In this document: one piece after another, positions 51,901-59,220 of the stretch
Numbering within the stretch: position 1 is the first letter of the stretch
How the letters are laid out: every line of letters starts with the position of its first letter
Assembly: GCF_004765795.1 (NCBI RefSeq)
Contig: NZ_SBIV01000001.1
Location: 372,001 to 436,000 of the forward strand
DNA length: 64,000 nucleotides
Source of the DNA: Halorussus marinus
GTDB taxonomy: Archaea > Halobacteriota > Halobacteria > Halobacteriales > Haladaptataceae
Reading direction: 5' to 3'
Program-made: the position numbers and the translations under genes
The notes under the pieces: generated by a model
Database searches by the model: none
Seen by the model: the letters and a program-made list of their open reading frames with translations, nothing else
Told to the model about the DNA's origin: nothing

Positions 51901-52537
51901 CGCCGGATTCGACCTCCCAGTCGGTGATGTCGTCAGTTGCGGGACCCCACTGATCGCTACGCTCTTGGTACGCCCACGAATTCTCGCCGAAAGCCGAGTC
52001 GATGGTGATGGCGTCGAACTCCCCGCTCAGACCGCGCACGGCCGCACCGTCGGTGCGGTCGTCGGCCCACATCCAGTCGATGGTCGACTTCGTGCCGTCG
52101 TGGTCGAAGTTGTCGTCGGGGTTCTCGTAGCTGTCGTCCTCGACGGTCCACTCGCGGTTCTCGGGGAGCCCCTCGATGTCGAACGTTACCGCACCGCCCT
52201 CAGAGCCGTTGAGAGCGTCGTGGAGCATCACGAGGCTGAGCCCCTCCGAGCCACGGTAGACGAAAAGGTGGCTGACCTGATTCTCCTGGATCGCCTGTGA
52301 CTCCTCGCCGTAGGAGCCGTAGAGGGTTCCGGGTCCCGAGCGGTAGTCGTAGAACTCTTCGATCGTCTGCTCACCGGAACCGATCGGCGACACCTCGTAA
52401 CACTCCTCGCCCTGCGAGACGTGGAACGTGGTCGCCGCGCCCGACGGCGCGGCGCCACCGACGCCGGCCACCGAGAGCGACGAGACGACGAGCAGTCCGG
52501 CGAGCAGGACCGCCCGGGCCTGGGCTCGGCGGCTCAC
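48905..52537 (-). CDS. Giant PKD-domain surface protein with PGF-CTERM anchor
   Basis: 1210 residues. Signal peptide (1-30), N-terminal domain homologous to the neighbour's (CYEVSPIGSGEQTIEEFYDY, IDWMWADDRTDGA), two PKD units, an unrelated insert of about 190 residues (DPIEYLNESAVRINGDFETV), three more PKD-type units, a long acidic linker and CARDB-like units. The C-terminus carries Thr-rich residues, then VPGFGVGAALVAVL and RRRS: the PGF-CTERM tripartite signal processed by archaeosortase A and replaced by a lipid anchor. This is a glycoprotein of the cell envelope. It is transcribed in the same direction as its paralogue, 211 bp apart, and carries copy C of the shared element upstream. Confidence 0.86.
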   Translation of the reverse strand: MSRRAQARAVLLAGLLVVSSLSVAGVGGAAPSGAATTFHVSQGEECYEVSPIGSGEQTIEEFYDYRSGPGTLYGSYGEESQAIQENQVSHLFVYRGSEGLSLVMLHDALNGSEGGAVTFDIEGLPENREWTVEDDSYENPDDNFDHDGTKSTIDWMWADDRTDGAAVRGLSGEFDAITIDSAFGENSWAYQERSDQWGPATDDITDWEVESGDGNSYSLTKGETVTIKKGSCPDTTDPEASLTATPNPVANDQAVTLDASGSSGTGSDVAEYRWDFENDGEIDRTTSEPTVSRTYDTPGTYTAAVTVVDGGDNTATTTTEIEVTASDSGDGTGLVAAFSADPNPAGNDEAITFDAGDSSGDVTSYEWDFGDGSSATGETATHSYDGYGEYEVSLTVTDGEGDTATASETVTVEERDPIEYLNESAVRINGDFETVYVHAPFYATDGAGADDLDLGPVSGTTVLEAPDSGQWGPVIREVSVYDGDRTGDAVATRQNPDYESQLAAVRPERPSTFVESATRVGDGTYEVTFGYENPNDAEMSPAVNEFGAGNVDAEPPSVFEPGRNTFTVTWTPETDDSNLVWQTDFGNFDLGAATATSPTAAQIEADAEPPSAHIDAPETATVGETISLDGSGSTDDAGVVGYHWQFGDGTTAMGETVTRTYDEPGEYEVSLTVNDAAGNTDTATHLLTVEKPDSAPPKDDDPKDDDGPTAKLTLSTDTADFGEKVGFDASDSKSDADIEEYRWNFDGDDEIDRRTNTKDNSTVYHRVHKIYDEPGTYTASVTVVDANGDKDIAGAQITIERNDHTKPGATLHVPETAEVGQKVHLKATDLTGVESGVSHICWVVVDGDEHNHDKPEGETATHVFDSPGDKTVKLHIVDKAGNKNMIERTITVEEADGGSDSGDANDGDDGDKEPVVDDPDDGATGGGIGTASPNRGSSSNDDSNERNDRTIASLGDDAGEVVVESSGASLTVNETAPADVRAPTAAADGFEALSYVTVADADGANATFTVSNDRLAAADAAPEHVSLFRYENDSWTPVDVERLNETDDAQRFGANATDGAYAVGVERPATAIAGLSVPGDRVAPGDRATVTATVANDGLAEGTHEVELTVDGEVVATESVTVPADSTREVEFARQFDDPGVYQVSVDDERAEIVVEGIETAEATTEAGPATSESTETTAESTTDGGVPGFGVGAALVAVLAAALIARRRS

Positions 52538-52899
52538 GCCCGCCCACCTCCGGGACGTCTCTGGCGGGTCGGCGGTCCGGGTTCGGTCGGCTTATCGATG
52601 CTAGCGTGGGTGTACCGCCGCTTTCGAGGCCGTTCGAGGCGTCTGCGGCGGGGATGGCGTTCGGGCATTCTGAGTCGGGATTCGTCGGAAATTGCGCGTT
52701 TCGAGACGTTTCGTCGGTCTTAACCGTCGAATCGGTCGTCACGACATCGTTACCCGACAACTTCCGGCGTACCCGCCCTTTGTTATCCACCGGCTGTCGC
52801 CCGAACAGAACGCGCCTGACCGTTCACAAACCGTCGGCTATACGGCCGTAGGCCGTGCCTGTCGAGCGTTCAGAAATCCGACCGAGAACTCGGCGTCGC
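52538..52899. other. Upstream region of the PGF-CTERM protein
   Basis: 362 bp with no credible gene. It holds copy C of the shared promoter-like element (52778-52806), about 240 bp upstream of the PKD start, implying a long 5' leader if that element is the promoter. Confidence 0.45.
52778..52806 (-). promoter_or_regulatory. Shared promoter-like element, copy C
   Basis: Minus strand GTTCGG-N14-ATAACAAAG; the spacer is 3 bp longer than in A and B. Same orientation relative to its gene as the other copies. Confidence 0.45.
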
Positions 52900-53805
52900 C
52901 TACGGACGGCTTCGCGCGGTGACGTAGATGCCAGCGAGCACGACCGCGCCGCCGGCGACGGTGAACGCGTCGGGGACCTCCCCGAGCAGGACGAGCGCGA
53001 GCAGGGTCGACCCCACCGGTTCGCCGAGCAGGGTGACGCTGACCACGCTCGACTCGACGTACTTCAGCGCCCAGTTGATGACCGTGTGACCGAAGATCCC
53101 CGGCCCGATCGCCATCCCGAGAAAGAGGAGCCACTCGGTGGGCTCGTAGGCGGTCAGCGCCACGGTCGCGCCCTGACCGACCGCGACCGCCAACAGCGCG
53201 AGCGCACAGACGGCGTACACCACCGTGACGTACGGGACGAGCGCGACTCGTTGGCGGAGCGACCGCCCCGCGAGGACGTAGCCGGCCGCCATCACGGCGC
53301 CGACCAGCGCCAGCCCGTTGCCGAACAATGGTCGGGCGCCGGCGAGCGCCGCCCCCGACAACAGCCCCCCGAGCGACATCACCGCGACCCCGGCGACCGC
53401 GATCAGGATTCCGGCCGCCATCCGGCGGGTGACGGTCTCCTCGAGCAGGAGGGCCGCGCCGACCGCGACGAACAGCGGCTGGGACTGGACCAGCGTGACG
53501 CTCGCCGCGACGGTCGTCCACTCCAGACTCTCGAACCACGTCGCAAAGTGAGCCGCGAGCGCGACCCCGGTGACGATCGCGATCGCCGCGTCCCGCCCCG
53601 AGAGCCGCCGGAGGTCCTCCCGGTAGCGCGTGACCGCCACCGGCGCGAGCATGAGCGTGGTAAACACCACGCGGTAGAGCGCCTTGACGATGCTCGGGGC
53701 CTCGCTGTATCGGATCAGGATGGCGCTGGTGCTGACCGCGACGATCGCGACCGCGAGCCCCGCCATCGGTGGGGTCCGCGCTTCGAGCCGCGAGAGCGTG
53801 CTCAT
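52900..53805 (-). CDS. EamA/DMT-family transporter
   Basis: 301 residues with ten membrane helices in two EamA repeats. The first repeat contains VAIVAVSTSAILIRYSEAPS and ATWFESLEWTTVAASVTLVQ; the second contains VTVVYAVCALALLAVAVGQG and NWALKYVESSVVSVTLLGEP. The latter is the conserved end of EamA domains. Such proteins are metabolite exporters or importers in the drug/metabolite transporter superfamily; substrate cannot be deduced. Single gene downstream of corA, 58 bp away and on the same strand. Confidence 0.88.
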   Translation of the reverse strand: MSTLSRLEARTPPMAGLAVAIVAVSTSAILIRYSEAPSIVKALYRVVFTTLMLAPVAVTRYREDLRRLSGRDAAIAIVTGVALAAHFATWFESLEWTTVAASVTLVQSQPLFVAVGAALLLEETVTRRMAAGILIAVAGVAVMSLGGLLSGAALAGARPLFGNGLALVGAVMAAGYVLAGRSLRQRVALVPYVTVVYAVCALALLAVAVGQGATVALTAYEPTEWLLFLGMAIGPGIFGHTVINWALKYVESSVVSVTLLGEPVGSTLLALVLLGEVPDAFTVAGGAVVLAGIYVTARSRP

Positions 53806-53863
53806 CGTTGACGGTGTCGGACGGCGGCGGTTTAGTCGAACCGGTTTCGGACGGCTCGCCTGC

Positions 53864-54844
53864 TCAGACGTACCCCGACCGCCTGAAGTACGCCACCAGC
53901 ACCACCGTCACGCCGAGCATCCCGACCATCACGGCGGGATAGCCGTACGTCCAGCCGAGCTCGGGCATGTTGTACGGGCTCCCCTCGAAGTTCATCCCGT
54001 AGACTCCGACGACGAACGTCAGCGGGAGGACCACGGTCGCGACGACGGTCAGTCGCTTCATCACCTCGTTGGTCGACAGCGACAGCGAGTTGAGGTAGAT
54101 GTCGCGCGCGCCGCTCGCGAGGTCCCGATAGGTCTCGGTCAGATCGACCAACTGGACGAGGTGGTCGTACACGTCCCGGAAGTACTTCTCGGTCGACTCC
54201 TGAATCTGGTCGGGGTCGCCGCGGGCGAGCGAGCCGGCGGCCTCGCGAGTCGGCCACAGCAGTTTCCGAAACGAGAGCAGTTCCCGGCGGACGTTGTTGA
54301 TGACCTCCAGCGTGTCGATGTCGGCCGCCGTGGTCACGTCGTCCTCGACGGCCTCGATCTGGTCTTCGATCTGGTCGAGCACCTCGAAGTAGTCGTCGAC
54401 GACCGCGTCGACGATCCGATAGACCGCGAAGTCCGCGCCCTGTCGGAGGAGCCGGCCCTCCTCGGACTCGACCATCCCCCAGACGCGCTCGACCGCCGAG
54501 AGGTCGTGGGTCGATAGGGACACGATCCAGTCGTCGCCCACGAACAGCCCGACGTTTCGGGTTCGGATCTCCTCGTCGAACGTCGTCTCGCCCCGGCGCA
54601 GTGAGGCGGTCTTCAGCAGGACGAAGGTGTGGTCGTCGAACTCCTCGGTCTTCGGGCGCACGTCGTTTCGCACGTCCTCGACCGACAGCGGGTGAATACC
54701 GAACGTCTCGGCCACCCGGTCCAGTTCGGCCGGCGTGCCGTCCGACACCCGAACCCACGTCGTCCCATCGGCGCCTCGGGCCTCGGCCAGATCGGTGTAG
54801 TCGGTCGTCCCGTCGGCGGAGTACACCACCGAGCGGACGGTCAC
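53864..54844 (-). CDS. corA: Magnesium/cobalt transporter CorA
   Basis: 326 residues from GTG 54844. A long acidic cytosolic funnel with coiled helices (DDYFEVLDQIEDQIEAVEDD) is followed by two C-terminal membrane helices. The CorA signature YGMNFEG (Gly-Met-Asn) lies at the end of helix 1. Next comes an outer loop with acidic and Trp residues (PELGWTYGY), then helix 2 and a short cationic tail. It forms a pentameric Mg2+ channel. The GTG start overlaps the stop of a 58-residue membrane protein gene as GTGA, so translation is coupled. Confidence 0.92.
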   Translation of the reverse strand: MTVRSVVYSADGTTDYTDLAEARGADGTTWVRVSDGTPAELDRVAETFGIHPLSVEDVRNDVRPKTEEFDDHTFVLLKTASLRRGETTFDEEIRTRNVGLFVGDDWIVSLSTHDLSAVERVWGMVESEEGRLLRQGADFAVYRIVDAVVDDYFEVLDQIEDQIEAVEDDVTTAADIDTLEVINNVRRELLSFRKLLWPTREAAGSLARGDPDQIQESTEKYFRDVYDHLVQLVDLTETYRDLASGARDIYLNSLSLSTNEVMKRLTVVATVVLPLTFVVGVYGMNFEGSPYNMPELGWTYGYPAVMVGMLGVTVVLVAYFRRSGYV

Positions 54845-55017
54845 GAGTCGGCCCCCGCGGCGCCGGTCGTGTCGGCACCGATCGCGAGCAGTGTGATGCC
54901 GACCATCACGCCCGACACCGAGAACGCCCGGCCGGGATAGGCGGCAACGAGCCCCGCGAGATAGCCGACGAGGCCGAGCAGTGTGAGCCCGGCTCCGGCG
55001 GCGAACGCACCGTTCAT
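54841..55017 (-). CDS. 58-residue membrane protein coupled to corA
   Basis: ATG 55017 to TGA 54841-54843. The peptide starts MNGAFAAGAGLTLLGLVGYL and has two predicted membrane helices (about 5-26 and 33-48) around a YPGR turn, ending in an acidic tail. Its stop overlaps the corA GTG start (GTGA). It is too hydrophobic and well placed to be chance. It may assist or modulate the CorA channel, but this is inference; I know no named family. Confidence 0.6.
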   Translation of the reverse strand: MNGAFAAGAGLTLLGLVGYLAGLVAAYPGRAFSVSGVMVGITLLAIGADTTGAAGADS

Positions 55018-55055
55018 ACTCGCGGCTCGCGCGCGAACGAGAAAAGGGTTTGGCG

Positions 55056-55694
55056 CTACGCCTCGTGTTCGACGCCGCGGATCAGTTCGTTGATCGCGGC
55101 CTGCTGGTCGGGGAGCTGTTTGGGATACACTGCGATCGCCCCCACGAAGTCGTCGCCGTGTTCGACCTTCGTGACGTGGAGGTAGGCGTCGAACTCGAGT
55201 CCGGTACTGGTGGTCACGGTCGCCTCGAACTTCGTGACGTTCGCGTCGCTACCGAGCATCGTGATCGTCCGACTGCCGACCCTGCGGACGTCGCCGACGC
55301 TCGCGAGCTGGGCGGTGAACTGCTCGGCGAGCTCGCGGTTGTCGTAGTCGTCGAGCGGGTTGAACGACTGGCCCACCACCTCGACCGTCGGGCTCGCGAA
55401 GGTCGCGAACACCGCGACGCGCTGTTCGGCCAGCCCCTCGATGCCGACGCTCTGGTGGTACTCGGAGATCCAGTTTGTCACCTCCACGTCCTTGCTCTGG
55501 CCCGCCGCCGAGAAGGTGCGGTTGACCACCATCTCCTCGGTGCGGTTGTGTTCGTATCCGGTCGATTCGAGCGCGGCCTCGCTCACCGTCGCCTCCGTGG
55601 CGGCGAACGTGACCGGTCCAGAGAGAACGCCGACGCACCCGCTGGTGACGACCAGCAGGGCGAGTAGCGTGCCAGTAGCTACGGGTTTCCTCAT
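55056..55694 (-). CDS. DUF6517-type lipoprotein
   Basis: 212 residues. The lipobox LVVTSGC (Cys20) predicts a lipid-anchored extracytoplasmic protein. The body is a single alpha/beta domain with conserved EHNRTEEMVVNRTF, VEVTNWISEYHQSV, FATFASPTVEVVGQSFNPLD and ISELIRG-like terminal helix (INELIRGVEHEA), a haloarchaeal family I believe is DUF6517. Role unknown. Located between corA with its partner and cysS, all on the minus strand but with separate gaps of 38 and 116 bp. Confidence 0.75.
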   Translation of the reverse strand: MRKPVATGTLLALLVVTSGCVGVLSGPVTFAATEATVSEAALESTGYEHNRTEEMVVNRTFSAAGQSKDVEVTNWISEYHQSVGIEGLAEQRVAVFATFASPTVEVVGQSFNPLDDYDNRELAEQFTAQLASVGDVRRVGSRTITMLGSDANVTKFEATVTTSTGLEFDAYLHVTKVEHGDDFVGAIAVYPKQLPDQQAAINELIRGVEHEA

Positions 55695-55810
55695 GCTACT
55701 CGCCCGGTAATCAGAGGGCCCTTATCAATCTCGTGGCCGGCGACGGCCACCGAGGCCGACCGAAAGGATCGACGAGGGACCGCCGGTCTCGCCGCTCGGG
55801 AGCCGACGGG

Positions 55811-57259
55811 CTACTCGATCCGGAACGTGGCGCCGTCGTCGGTGTCCTGAACCTCGACGCCGAGCGCCGCGAGCTCGTCGCGCAGGTCGTCGGCTCGCTC
55901 GTAGTTGCCCGACTCGCGCTCGCGCTCGCGGACGTCGAGCACGAGCTCGACCAGCTCGTCGAGCAGTCGGACGTCGCCCTCGGCGTCGTCGGCGAGCGCG
56001 AACCCGAGCACCTCACCGCCCAGTTCCTCGAACGCCTCGACGGCGTCCCGGAGCGCCCGGTAGTCGTAGGTCTCGCGGTCGTCGACGTGCCTGTTGACCG
56101 CCGAGACGAGTTCGAGTAGCGCCGCGATGGCCTCGCGAGTGTTGAAGTCGTCGTTCATCGCACCGGCGAACGACTCGCGGGCGTCGGCGACCGCCGCCCG
56201 GAGGTCGCCGTCCTCGACTTTCGTCCGGGCGTCGACGCCGTCGACCGCCTCGACCGCCCGGTCGTAGCCCCGTTCGAGGCGCTCCCAGCGCTCGACCGCC
56301 TCGCTCAGGGTCTCCTCGCTGTAGGTCTGGCGACTGTTGTACGCCGTCGACAGCAGGAACATCCGGACCGCGTTCGACCCGAACTCCGAGACCGCGTTCC
56401 GGACCGTGAAGTAGTTCTCCAGCGACGAGGACATCTTCTCGCCGCCGGTCTCAAGCAGGCTGACGTGGAGCCAGTACTTCGCGAACTGCTCGCCGGTCGC
56501 GGCCTCGCTCTGGGCGATCTCGTTCTCGTGATGGGGGAACACGAGGTCCTGCCCGCCGACGTGGACGTCGAGCGTCTCGCCGAGGTGAGTCATGCTCATC
56601 GCCGAGCATTCGATGTGCCAGCCGGGCCGGCCCTCGCCCCACGGGGAGTCCCACGTCTGGCCGCCCGGCCCCGCGTTGTCCGGGTGGGCCTCGCCGGCCT
56701 TCCAGAGCGCGAAGTCCGCGGGGTTTCGTTTCTCGGCGCGCTCGCTCTCTTCGCCCTGGGCTTCCATCTCCTCGACCCGCTGGTTCGAGAGCTTGCCGTA
56801 CTCCTCGAACTCGGTCACGTCGAAGTACACCGAGCCGTTCGACTCGTAGGCGTAGCCCTTCTCGATCAGCGTCTCGACGAGGTCGACGATCTCGGGGACG
56901 TGCTCGCTCACCCGCGGGTACACCTCCGCGCGCTTGAGGTTGAGCGAGCGCATGTCCTCGATGACCTCCCCGATGAACGTCCGGGCGACCTCGCTCTCGG
57001 TGTCGCCGAGGTCGTCTTCGCCCGTCCGCGCGACGATCTTCTCGTTCACGTCGGTGAAGTTCTCGACGTGGCGCACGTCGTATCCGACGTGTTCGAGCCA
57101 CCGGTGCATCACGTCGACGTGGACCCACGACCGGGCGTGGCCGAGGTGGGCGAAATCCGAGACCGTCAGCCCGCAGTAGTAGAGCAACACCGAGTCCGGG
57201 TCCTGGGGCTCGAACGGTTCCCGGTCGCCCGAGAGCGTGTTCGTCACTTGGAGCGTCAT
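55811..57259 (-). CDS. cysS: Cysteinyl-tRNA synthetase
   Basis: 482 residues, class I aminoacyl-tRNA synthetase. The HIGH motif appears as FAHLGHARSW, preceded by YYCGLTVSD with the zinc cysteine. ENEIAQSEAATG and WHIECSAMSMTHLG supply further zinc and cysteine-binding residues. The KMSKS motif is GGEKMSSSLENYF. The C-terminal helical anticodon domain (residues about 370-482) is acidic. It loads cysteine onto tRNA-Cys in the cytosol. Typical length is 460-490, so it is complete. Single gene, 74 bp from the next. Confidence 0.95.
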   Translation of the reverse strand: MTLQVTNTLSGDREPFEPQDPDSVLLYYCGLTVSDFAHLGHARSWVHVDVMHRWLEHVGYDVRHVENFTDVNEKIVARTGEDDLGDTESEVARTFIGEVIEDMRSLNLKRAEVYPRVSEHVPEIVDLVETLIEKGYAYESNGSVYFDVTEFEEYGKLSNQRVEEMEAQGEESERAEKRNPADFALWKAGEAHPDNAGPGGQTWDSPWGEGRPGWHIECSAMSMTHLGETLDVHVGGQDLVFPHHENEIAQSEAATGEQFAKYWLHVSLLETGGEKMSSSLENYFTVRNAVSEFGSNAVRMFLLSTAYNSRQTYSEETLSEAVERWERLERGYDRAVEAVDGVDARTKVEDGDLRAAVADARESFAGAMNDDFNTREAIAALLELVSAVNRHVDDRETYDYRALRDAVEAFEELGGEVLGFALADDAEGDVRLLDELVELVLDVRERERESGNYERADDLRDELAALGVEVQDTDDGATFRIE

Positions 57260-57333
57260 TGGCGACTAGTAGCCCCACGGCCCGTTTGAAACATTCGAAA
57301 GGGACAGTACGCGCCGACGGGCCCGTCGGGGCG

Positions 57334-57852
57334 CTACCCGTCGGCGTCCGTCCCGTCGCGAGTCGGGACCGACGCCAGCGCGTCCTCGGCGATCCGGAGC
57401 GCGTCGGGGCCGTCGCGGCGCTCGACCGCGACCGCGAGCGCCTCGCCCGCGAGGCCCGCGGCCCGGACGTCCGCGCCCTCGGCGTCCAGTCGTCCCAGAA
57501 CGTGTGCCAGCGCCGCGGCGTCGACCTCGCCGGTCGCGAGGACGGCGGTGAGCGACCCCGCGCCGGGCGCGAGCGCGATCCCGCCGACCGCGAGCACCGG
57601 GTCGTCGGCCCCCTCGCTCGCGATCCCGACGCCGCTGGTCATGGTGACCCGGACGTCGCGCGAATCGACCGTACGTTCCGAGAGCGTCTCGGCGAACCTC
57701 CGGAGCGCGGTCGCGACCGACTCGGTGTCGCCGTCGACGTCGTCGGCCAGCGCTCGCGCCGCGGCGGTGTAGTTGACGACGCCCGCGCGCAGGGCGGCCA
57801 GCAGGACGGGGCGATCACGGACCGCGGCGCGCGCGTCTTCGGCGAGTGACAT
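57334..57852 (-). CDS. Conserved haloarchaeal protein (DUF7523-like)
   Basis: 172 residues, cytosolic. N-terminal helical part DARAAVRDRPVLLAALRAGV with VNYTAAARAL looks like a small helix-turn-helix, and the rest resembles an ACT-like beta-alpha fold (GIASEGADDPVLAVGGIALA, GSLTAVLATGEVD). The combination is common in haloarchaeal conserved proteins thought to be regulators; I would assign DUF7523 with caution. No enzyme motif. Lies in the same direction as the following DUF7524-like gene. Confidence 0.6.
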   Translation of the reverse strand: MSLAEDARAAVRDRPVLLAALRAGVVNYTAAARALADDVDGDTESVATALRRFAETLSERTVDSRDVRVTMTSGVGIASEGADDPVLAVGGIALAPGAGSLTAVLATGEVDAAALAHVLGRLDAEGADVRAAGLAGEALAVAVERRDGPDALRIAEDALASVPTRDGTDADG

Positions 57853-57916
57853 GGGTGTGGGCTCGGAGCCGACGGGTAAAACGGTTGGGTGCTGTCGGAC
57901 CGAACGAACCGGGGCG

Positions 57917-58504
57917 TCACCGGACGAGAAGGTAGCCGGCGGCCGCGAGGCTGGCGATCACGGCCCCGACGCCGACGAGGACGACCGCGCTGTCGGCCAG
58001 CAGTGCGGTGCTCGCGGCGACCGCGACCGCGAACAGCCCGAGCGCCGCAAGCGGCGCGTTCGCGCCGAGGTCCGGGTCGACGCCGCCGAGTCCACCGTCG
58101 GCGTCGTCGTCGCGGTCGCGGTCCGGGGCGGGTGCGGCGAGCGCCTCGTCGACCGCGACGGTCTCCTCGCTCTCCTCGGGGTCGACGATCGAGACGCTGA
58201 CGTAGTCGGTCTCGGCGCCGTGACCGGTGACGATCTTGAGCTGGCCGTCGACCGGTCGGGGGCCGTCCTCGACCTCGACGTTCACCTGCCGGGCGGTGTC
58301 GGCGCCCACGAAGTGGTTGTTCGCCCGGATCGACGCCACCGACGAGAGCTCGTCGTCGAGCCGGAGGTGGACGTGGACCGGCGCGTCGCCGTTGTTCAGC
58401 ACGACGGCGAACGAGCCGGTCGCCTCGAACGCGGTCGCTGTCCGGATGTCGTGGAGCCGGTCGTCGTTCAGGTGGACGGTGAGGTTCTCTGACACTCGGT
58501 TCAC
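57917..58504 (-). CDS. Conserved haloarchaeal membrane protein (DUF7524-like)
   Basis: 195 residues from a GTG start (GTG 58495 is an alternative). A soluble beta-sandwich domain (SENLTVHLNDDRLHDIRTAT, SFAVVLNNGDAPVHVHLRLD) of about 120 residues is followed by an acidic linker and two C-terminal membrane helices (APLAALGLFAVAVAASTALL, VVLVGVGAVIASLAAAGYLL). No signal peptide is present, so the sandwich is probably cytosolic. Function unknown. It sits 64 bp upstream of the DUF7523-like gene. Confidence 0.65.
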   Translation of the reverse strand: MNRVSENLTVHLNDDRLHDIRTATAFEATGSFAVVLNNGDAPVHVHLRLDDELSSVASIRANNHFVGADTARQVNVEVEDGPRPVDGQLKIVTGHGAETDYVSVSIVDPEESEETVAVDEALAAPAPDRDRDDDADGGLGGVDPDLGANAPLAALGLFAVAVAASTALLADSAVVLVGVGAVIASLAAAGYLLVR

Positions 58505-58530
58505 ACCTTCGCGCCCGGGTAGAAAAAAGT

Positions 58531-58722
58531 TCAGGCCTCGACGTCCCGCATGTCGGGAGGTAGCAGGTTCGGGATGCCGTCTTCGATCGGGTAGGTCTCA
58601 CCGCACTCGGTGCAGGTCAGCGTGCCCGCGAGGACCTCCTCGTCGTCGGTCTCGGTCGCGTCGAGTTCGAGCTCCTGCTTGTCCAGCGGACAACAGATGA
58701 TGTCCATCAGCGACTCCTTCAT
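58531..58722 (-). CDS. Trm112-like zinc-ribbon protein
   Basis: 63 residues. MDIICCPLDKQELEL and LTCTECGETYPIEDGIPNLL give the CP-x-C and C-x2-C pattern of the Trm112/UPF0434 family, with the typical IPNLLP end. Archaeal Trm112 binds and activates several SAM-dependent methyltransferases acting on tRNA, rRNA and release factor. ATG 58722 is the family start; upstream codons give a non-conserved extension. It is 26 bp upstream of the DUF7524-like gene. Confidence 0.85.
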   Translation of the reverse strand: MKESLMDIICCPLDKQELELDATETDDEEVLAGTLTCTECGETYPIEDGIPNLLPPDMRDVEA

Positions 58723-58831
58723 GGGTTGGACTGTGTGGGGACGGGCCAAAAGCGTGACGGGTTTCGGGTGGGCGAACCCCCGCTCGATGGCGTCGCTCGG
58801 TTCGGTTCGACGGCCGGCTCCGAGGTGACCG

Positions 58832-59062
58832 TCACGGCTCCGACAGTTCCGGCTCGGGCTCGTCGGTCGAGAGCTCGTCGGCGATGTGGGCGGCCAGCGT
58901 GCGGGCCGCCGCCTCGTGGTCGGCCTTCCGGTGTTGGATCTGATAGGGTCCTACCTCGGCGTCGTACTTCGGGAACGACTCGGGCAGATCGTGACGGTCC
59001 GCGAGGTACTCGTGAACAGCCGCGAGCAGCGCGTGCACGTAGATGAGCTCGACTTTTTGCAT
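58832..59062 (-). CDS. UPF0058 family protein
   Basis: 76 residues: MQKVELIYVHALLAAVHEYL, then FPKYDAEVGPYQIQHRKADH. This helical pattern is the UPF0058 family found across archaea; no function is known to me. GAGGAG shortly upstream of the ATG is a good ribosome binding site. The acidic C-terminal tail is typical for a halophile. Cytosolic. Confidence 0.82.
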   Translation of the reverse strand: MQKVELIYVHALLAAVHEYLADRHDLPESFPKYDAEVGPYQIQHRKADHEAAARTLAAHIADELSTDEPEPELSEP

Positions 59063-59220
59063 TCTCCTCGCGCGGCGGTCGGTCCACCGTCCAGTGGTCG
59101 TGGCGTCGACGGCGCCGCCCCGACGCGCCGCGCAGAACTAGAGAGTCCGCGTCTCCTTAAATCGTCGCCGCCCTATATAGGTCGTCCGGCCGAATTCCGG
59201 GCCGTCCGCTCACCTCGGGG

